64,000 bases of DNA from Acanthosoma haemorrhoidale (lineage: Eukaryota > Arthropoda > Insecta > Hemiptera > Acanthosomatidae). Both the position numbers and the translations under genes were made by a program. Of this stretch, positions 47,201 to 56,200 are shown in pieces (the first letter of the stretch is position 1; every line of letters starts with the position of its first letter). The notes beneath the pieces are model-generated. The model had not been told where the DNA came from, did not search any database, and saw nothing but the letters and a program-made list of their open reading frames with translations. Location: contig OV884015.1 of NCBI GenBank assembly GCA_930367205.1, forward strand, positions 33,471,288 to 33,535,287, read 5' to 3'.

Positions 47201-50200
47201 AGTAAATGATTTGTACAGCCATTTGAAAGCGTTTCAGAACAAAATCCGCTTGTGGGAGGCACATATGCTGTCTGGTAACAGTTACCATTTCACCACGCTC
47301 TCTGCGTATGAAAATATTGCTTACGCTCAATATGCTGAAGAACTCAAGTTACTGTCGGAGCAATTTTCGATCAGATTTAGCGATTTCAAACACATGGAAG
47401 ACTGTTTCAATTTATTTGCTACTCCAACAAAAAGTAATGTACAAAATGCTCCAATACACTTGCAAATGGAGTTGATCGAGATTCAAGAAAACTCACTCCT
47501 AAAATCTAAATTTGAAGACGTGGAGTTGTGCGATTTCTACAAAAAATACCTCGAAGAAGACCATTTTCCGCAGCTTAGAAAATTTGCAAGAAGATTGATT
47601 TGTGCGTTTGGCAGTACTTATAAATGCGAACAGTTCTTTTCATTGATGAAAGTTAATAAATCAAAACATCGTACAAGGCTGACTGACGATAATTTGGAAA
47701 ATTCTTTACGTCTTTGTACCAGTGGAATTAATCCAAACATCGATGAATTAGTTTCCCAAATTCAAGCTCAAGTGTCTCATTGATTTCGGTGTCGCTATTT
47801 AACTTTCGTAGTTTGTAACAATTCTAAATTTAACGATTTAATTTAATGCTGTAGGTACCTATTTTTTCATTTCATTTTGTTATTTTAATAAATTGTGTTG
47901 TAATAACATTGTCGTATTATTTCATGGCTGACTGATATCTATCGCTAAAAATTATGAACACTACTTTAAAATGCACTACTTTTAAACGCGGCCCGCGAAC
48001 GTATTTGCACACTAAAGTTTGGCCCATAACATGTCAAAGGTTGCCCATACCTGCTCTAGGACATCGAGATTATTGCTTTGATACCTTCCTTATCATGAAA
48101 AGAAAAGTTTTTTTTTTAAATTTCAAAACTTCTTTTATTTTATACATTTTTACAAACAGATGAACAAAATTCAATGAACAATATTTTACAATTTTCTCCT
48201 CGTGCTGCATACACAGATGCATTTGAAGGAGGTAAGATATACAAATACAAATTTCTTTTTGAAGTTAAAAAGTCAATAAACAATATAAGGACTAGGTGAT
48301 GGCGCTCACCTTCGGTTTACAACGTGGGAAACTTAAAAACTAGAACCTAAAGACTAAAGCGTTCCTGCCTCGATAGGGGAACAGAGTGGGGGTTATCGTG
48401 TTAAACACCGGGTTTGTCAAGTACTGTAGTGAGTCGAAAAATTTGATATGTCTACGTTGAATGAATTCATCCACCGTAGGCAGATCAAAGACCTCGTGAA
48501 GCTCTTTGTTGCTCTGTTGCTTGAATGAAGTATGTCTGACCACTTTCATCAGTATACCATTTTGGAATTGTGGGAGCCGCCGAGCTGTTGTATACTTCAG
48601 ATGACGAAAAAGCGGTGCACCATACAAAAGGGCAGGTCTGAGTACACTCTTATATATCATGAGCTTTAGGCGCAGTGATAGATTGGGGGAAGTCAATAAA
48701 TGCGTAAGCCGGTAAGACTTCGTGCGGGTTTGCTTCAACTTCCTTGCAAAATGGTTACTAAAACGGAGGTGTCTGTCCATTTTAATCCCCAGATATACTA
48801 GGTTGTTGGCTGGTGAGTTTTGCTGCGTTCCTACAGTGTAAGTAGTAGGCAGTGGACGTTTTCCCTTTTGGAAAGAGAAAATTATGCAGTCAGTCTTACC
48901 TGCGTTTACAGAGATATTAAGTCTCTCACTGATCTGGTTACAGGCTACTTCAGCCTGTCTAAGAGCTACCTTGACGCTCATACTGCTACTGTACACCGCT
49001 AGTGTGTCAAGCCATTGAGTAAAACCTCCATATAAACGGTTCTCTTCTGTTGGTATCATTGCAGGAGCCAACATGCTGGCAGACTGCTGCTATATCTGAT
49101 TCAATTATTGATTTTACCATTGTGATTTGCATTGGGTAGCTCTGCACCATAACTTCCGTCTTGGGGTTCAGATTCCCCTCACATTCCACAAATAGCAAAT
49201 CATAAATAACATTGCATGTTTTTGAGATCATTATGTTTGTTTTTACTCCATCTATGGAGATTTAAAAACAAAAGTTTCATATAAATGCTGCAAAATAATT
49301 TAAAAAAAATCTACATGTAAGAAACATTACCAGTTAAGCTAAAAATAAATAAATATGAATTCGATGAATAAAGCTGAGCGAAAAGTCTGGACTTCATTTG
49401 TTGTAGTTATGAGAACTTTTCTGGGCAAATGCAAAGGTGAAAACTATGTTGAGCTCGTAAATGAGATGCTATAACAGTTTCAAATCCCAAAACATGAGTA
49501 TTAAGGTGCACTCTTTACACAGCCACTTAGACCGTTTTCCTGAAAATTTAGGAGACACCAGTGAGGAAAAAGGTGAAAGATTTCCCCAGGATATTAAAAC
49601 TGGAGGCCTGCTACCAAGGAAAATGGGATACGCACATGATGGCAGATTACTGGTGGAGTTTAAAAAGGGGCTGTACCAAAATGCATTGAAGAGTGTCACG
49701 GAAAAGAAACTTCTGAAGTGTTCAGTGAGAGTTTGATACATCACAGTTAATTTAAATCTTACTTTATTATTTTGCCATCATGTGAGTTAAGCAAACCTCA
49801 TCTTGAAGAAACTTCCCTAAATATTATTCTTAACCTATTACAGGGAACATTTGTATCTTATAGTTTTTTATTTTGTTACTTTCAGGATTCTTCAAGAAGA
49901 TTTTTTAATTTAAAAGGAATAAAAGAGACATGGGGAGTAGTTTTCATGTACCGTCCCAAAAACGCAACTCTAATACTTCTGATGGAAGCTTTTATCATCG
50001 TAATAGCAGTAATCATTATGAGTGGTAAGGTATTTTAATTTAACAGCTATTCTGTTTTATAGTTGCTTAAGATAATCACTCGGGCTCTTGCCAAAATTTT
50101 CTTAAATTATTATATCAACTTGAATACTAAATTAAAAATGAAAATGTAAATGATAGAAGAATTTTTGTAAGATGAGTGTAGACTTTAAGCCGTTTGGACA

Positions 50201-53200
50201 GAAACTGTTACATTGTTGTTTAAAAGGGTTCAAACATTGATTATTAGTTTACCTATCGTTTTTAGATTGCTTGATAGTTAATTTAAGAGAATTAAGATTT
50301 TTAAGATGTCAGGACTGAGTAATTTATTCATTACCTTTTGTTGAAAATAACTGCAACTGTGCAAGCTCCCCAATGTATATCTAAAAATAACTTATAATTG
50401 TATTGAGACCTATACAATAATAAATTTTAATTGTTTACATTTTTAAAGGGGACAGTGGATACCGTTACTATGCTGTTCGTAAGAGTTTTAATTGGTCTTT
50501 GAAGAATTACAATATTTATTCAGGATCACTCGCCGGCGTTTCAGGTATTATATTTATTTGTTTTTAGAATTAAGCATTCTCCAATTATCCGTGACCACCA
50601 TCCTGAAGGCCTAGCCATCTTATTCCTTCAGAACAATGGGTAACACCTCTAGCTGTTTTAAAACTATTTAAAACATTTATACAATATAATACGTATATTG
50701 TAATGTTATTTTTAAGGAGTTGTTTGAGAGGATTGTTTTATTGTTTAAAATATTAAATGATATAGGGTTAATTATAAAAAGTTTAATTTCAAACAAGAGA
50801 ATGAACCAAGACAATTAGAAAGACTGAAAAAATTGCAAAGGTCTCAAAAAGTATATTAATTAGTATAATATGTTTGGATGTCAAGGACCTACCCATAGAT
50901 TAAAAGTAATAAATTATAAGTTTAATTGATTTTTTTTCTATCATTGTAAATAACCGTAACTTCATGAAATATATATTATTATATTTTCTTATGGCATTAA
51001 AAAAATTATGAAAAAGCCCCCACATTGGTTAGGCATTTTGTAGTGTTTTTTCAATATACTATTGTAAAAAAAAATAATAAAACTTATAATTTATTATATC
51101 TAAACTCAGGGGGTCCTTGACAACCAAACATTTAACATAAATAAATAAAAATAAGACATACTGTTTTTGAGTTCTTTACAATTTTTCCATCTTGATTTGT
51201 CTTGCTCAAGCCCAAGTATTGTGTTTAGTTGATCCTGACACTCCAAATATAATGCTGTCTTATTGGTCTCCTGTACATTTTGACAATATGTAAATATAAT
51301 GTACGAGGAAATACGATATATGAAGAAATACGAAGTATGCGCATGCTCACATCAAATATGTTCGACCATCTGCAAACTGCGACAAATCGTCATCAAAACC
51401 TCTCCTCTCATGCAATTCTAAAAAACTGACCTTATTTCCTCTCTGTTAACTATTGAATTCCCAATGTTCATCTCAGCTGTTCCAATTACTGACAAACTGC
51501 CCAGCTGTTACATTCACTTGTTTGAAATAAAAATTTTTTTTACAACATTTAATATTTCATATATATTAATATATAATCATTCTCTCAAATTAGTGCTTAC
51601 AAATAACATTACAATTGTAATGTATATATACTATAATTAATCAAATTAATAATTAATTAGAATTAATGATGCTTTTTAAGGAGTAATTTGAAAGAAGGAA
51701 AATAAATTATAAAAATTTGAATTTCAAATAAATGAATGTAAGAGTTGGAAAATATGTCAGTAATTGGAACAGCTGAGAGGAAATGCTGGGAGTTCAGTTG
51801 TTTAGGGATGCTTGAAAGGAGACGTTGTCAGTTCTTTAGAATTGCTTGAGAAGAGAGGTGTTGATGATGATTTTGTGCAGTTTGCGGATGGTCAAACATA
51901 TTTTATGTGGTGGCCCTCATAAATCATATTTCCTTATATTTCATTTCTCTGTATTTCCTAATATCCTCGTATTTACCCATAAGTATTTGTGTAAGCATTA
52001 CTCATATTGGCAGAATCTACTGGAGCAGTATTATAGTTGGATTATCAGCAAAACAAATTGAGACGGAAAAATTGTGAAGAACTCGAAAACAGTATATTCT
52101 AATGTTATTTTAAATTCGAATAAGTGTGGGAAAAAAATGGGCGGTGCCAATTGGCTGTTAGAAGGAAGTCCTTGGTAAGGCAAGAGATGCGGGGAAAAAT
52201 GAGAGAGTTGGAGCCAGTTTTGTTGAGTTGCTGCAGGAAAGGGGGGCTGGAGTTGTTTATAGATGAGTGAAGAATTGTTAGTGGAATTATATGGCAAAAA
52301 GTATATTTATCGCAAGGGACCTCATACTTGCTCATCCTCAAATGTATGCTTCAAATTGTTAAGATGTGAAGTTTGCTCAATATACAGGAAATCATTGAAG
52401 CTAGATTAGAACATCAGAATCAACAAAACTATTTGGCTGAAGCAAGACAGTTTGAATTCAAAATCCTATTTTTATTTGTTTAGTTCATGTTAATATGTTT
52501 GGTTGTAAAGAACCTAACTTGAGATTTTAATAGTAAATTGTTAAATTAATTTTTGTTTTATCATAAGTAAGATCAATAACTTGATAATATGTCTTATTTT
52601 TTATTTTTCAAAAACCCTCCTGAGATAATAAATTACAAGTTTAAAAGTTTCATTTAATTTTTTTTATATTAGTAAATTGAGAAAAGACTACAAAATAGCT
52701 ACCCAACGTGGCGTTTTATCTTATTTTTTTTAATGGCTATAAATAAATATTACCATGAACAAATTATATTCATATATATTTTTTTAAAGTAATTAGCTTT
52801 TATTTTGAATAATAAATTTGTCTTGTTTAAGAAATTTTCCTCATTTATAGTCTCATCGAAATGTTCAGAAAATGTAGGCTTTAACATTTCATTATTAATT
52901 AATAATTTTAAGATGCCTACGTAAGCTCAAGAGATTTTCTCGTAACTATTTTTCCACACAATCATATCCCTGCTGTGATCTCAGCCTTTCTGGGTTTATC
53001 CTTACAATATCCCCACATCCTGCCCACTCACTGACAACCTTAAATAGCTGTCCCGAGATTGGAATATCAAAGGCTGATAGTGTGTAACATTGTTGAGTTT
53101 GGTACCAAATTTTTTGTAGATGTGTTCTGTGAAACGTTTAACAATGTGTAGCTTCAAAAGAAAGATTTGATCAAGTTAGAATCTGAAGATTATAACAATT

Positions 53201-56200
53201 CAGTGAAATGTGCTGGCTTCGATACTGACCCGCTCAATATTAATAGCTCCAAATTAAATCAATATGTAAGTAGGCTATAAACTAGTTTTTTTCTTGTTCT
53301 GGATTAAATATAACAAATATGAAAAAAAGAAATCAATAATATAAAAAAAGTGCACTTACTTTAGGCATTTTCCACTGATACATCAAAACAGAACTGAAAC
53401 AGCTTAAAGAGAACCTGTGACAAGTGATAACCCCTCTTTATCAGAGTAATTAATGAATCATTTGAGGCTAGTTATCAGCTCTGTTATCTAACAGAGCAAT
53501 GTAAACAATAATACATGTTGAAAAACAAACATTCTTTTGTTTTTTTTATTTCAGTTACTACTCGCTTATTGGTAGGGAAAAAGTGGGTCTATAGCATGAT
53601 TATCTTTTCGATCTTAAGATGCAACACTCCATCATTGAAACTGTCTCACTATTTAAACTGATTGCAATAAAACTCCCTAACCATAGATTTGTGTTAAATA
53701 TATTGAGCCAGATATTGTTGAGTTTATTCAAAATAAGGATAATAGTAATAATGCTTTATTTAAAAGAAATAAAATAATATAGCACATGTTCATTGTTAGC
53801 CGTGAAATTTGATGTAACTGAGGGTAATCGGGAATCTGCTTATAATCATGAAATAGAGATGTCAAATTTTCATCATATTTACTATACCAATAACAACAAT
53901 ATAACAGGAATAAAATAAAACTAATAATAATAATAAATAAATAAACAAGAAGTCTTGCCACTTCTTGCTACACCATTGTTATTTCGCCTCTATTGTTTTT
54001 GTCATGGTAGAGATGTAATCCTTAGGGATCATCAAGCTTCTGTAACTGACCCAATGCTCTTCAGCTACCTTAAAATGACAATAATATTGTCGAAAACATT
54101 TAGCGAGCAGACATCTCATATATTTTATTACAATCACCTGTATCACATCTTTGCTAAAATTTTACTTGCTTATTTATAAAGAATAAAGGAATATTATAAA
54201 ATGTTTAGAATGAATAATAATTTATTTTGCAAGTTTCATTTAAGACTATTTCAAGGTATTATTGGTTCTAGTTGGATATTTTTGGTTGTTTATATATTTT
54301 TCATAATAACCTAAATGGCTATAGAAATTTGAATATAATTTAAATAAAATTTACTTAATAAGTCTCAAAAACAATAATATATAAATATATGGATACATTT
54401 TTGATTGTTGTCGGATGGGTCTCTTCAACTCCCAGGAGTCTCCCTGATTCTCATTTCGCTCCTTGTTTGCACTAACTCGATGCAAATCATCTAACTCTCC
54501 TCTATCCGGAAGATCACTAACTGAACCTCATGCTCTTGCAGCACTCCCGTACTCCCTCCAACTATACATTGTTCATTAAGGGCAATTCCTCCTTTACGAA
54601 TTGTGGTTTATATCTGTAGTCCTAAATATAGATTTCTTGTAATGTATTTGCACCTAACTATAGAAAAATTCACTTAATTGAAAATCAACTTAATTCTAAG
54701 AAATAAATTCAATTGATAATAAAAATGACTTTACTATTTTTATTTAAAACAAAAAACAAATACACCGCCAACGACTGGCAATAAATATGAATGAATTAAT
54801 AATATGTTGGTATTGTTAATTTACATCTAATGATTTTCAAAACATATGCATGAATCTGATAGATTCTAGAACCCCTAATTTAGATAGCTTGATTCCTGTG
54901 ACTGCCCTCTCATGCTCTGCAAACATTTCCTAGGCGTTTCCCCTTAACTTGGTTCCTGCGAATCTACTGTGTAAATATTACTGGAAAGTAATTAGTCGAG
55001 CCAATACACCCATGATGAATGAATTGCTCTGGTGTTTAAAACAGGCTCCCAAAAGAACTACATGAGTCAGTGAAGCGTTGGCTACAAACTTTCAGAATGA
55101 AAAAGAGGAATGAATAGAAGAAGAAGTGGACGTTGGCTCTGGTAAGGAGCTTGAACAACCATCTCTAGTGAATCAGGAGAGGAAGAAATTGAGGCGTTAC
55201 TTCGTTAGAAGGAACATTGACACCAGTCAATACCAAGTGCAATAGTTGCAAGAAATTTATGTACAAAGGACACCGCAAAACCGCCATAGAGTGTAATAAT
55301 TGATAAAAACAACTTTATTATGATAAAATTACAATATGCCTCATTGGGCAATAATTATGATAAATGTTTTCATTCATAACATATTTACAATTTTCATTCA
55401 CTCGCTCATTCATACAGTATTTACAAACAGCCCAGAGACCTCCTAAATCCACATGGTTTATCACCTTCCTTGTATGCGTAAGAGGAAGCAGAGTCTTGGG
55501 AAGTCCCCCATGGTCCTCTGTCAGCCGCATCACCGGATACGAGCCAGTGGAGGCTGACAAAGAGTGCAAGAGCCACATACACTCAGGACATGAATGTAGA
55601 AACTGGCCATTGCCAGGACTCCCACTGTCACGCATTTATAGCTGGTCACGAGGCCACTGCCGTTTTCCCCTCCAAGGAGGATTATAGGGATGAGAGGTGC
55701 AGTGCAATAACTGTGCTAGGGGATAGGTTGGATAGGGTGGTTGGATAGGTTACTATGGAATTTCATGAACTTGGAAGGGATGAGTTCGAGAATGTATATT
55801 AAGATCATTATGAAGGGTTTATGTAATAATTAAAAAAGTTTTTTTTATTTTTTAAATGTGAAGTTTTTTTTTATAAACAATGTCTTGAAATGTCTTAGGA
55901 TTGATTGAACTTACTTTCCTTTGTTCAATGCACTCATTTATTGACAAAAATAAGGGAATAGAGGAATGGTGTCCTTTAGGGACCCCACCCGTTACTTTGT
56001 GTCAGATTTGTCACCCTATATTCAAAAGGTTAAACAAGGGAATGTAAGAATTTCCATTCCTATAAAAAAAGATTATTTATATTTATCAAATGGTGTCATA
56101 AATAAAAATAATCTGCCAATCACTATAATTGCTCAGCCGATGTTATCCCAGCTAATATGCTCTATAATGGCCTAGTGAATAAGATCATTTATATATGAAA

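Noticed and set aside
55318..55687. Overlapping frames of 105 and 107 codons on opposite strands
   Set aside because: Neither shows a known domain; the block looks like a retroelement 3' end.
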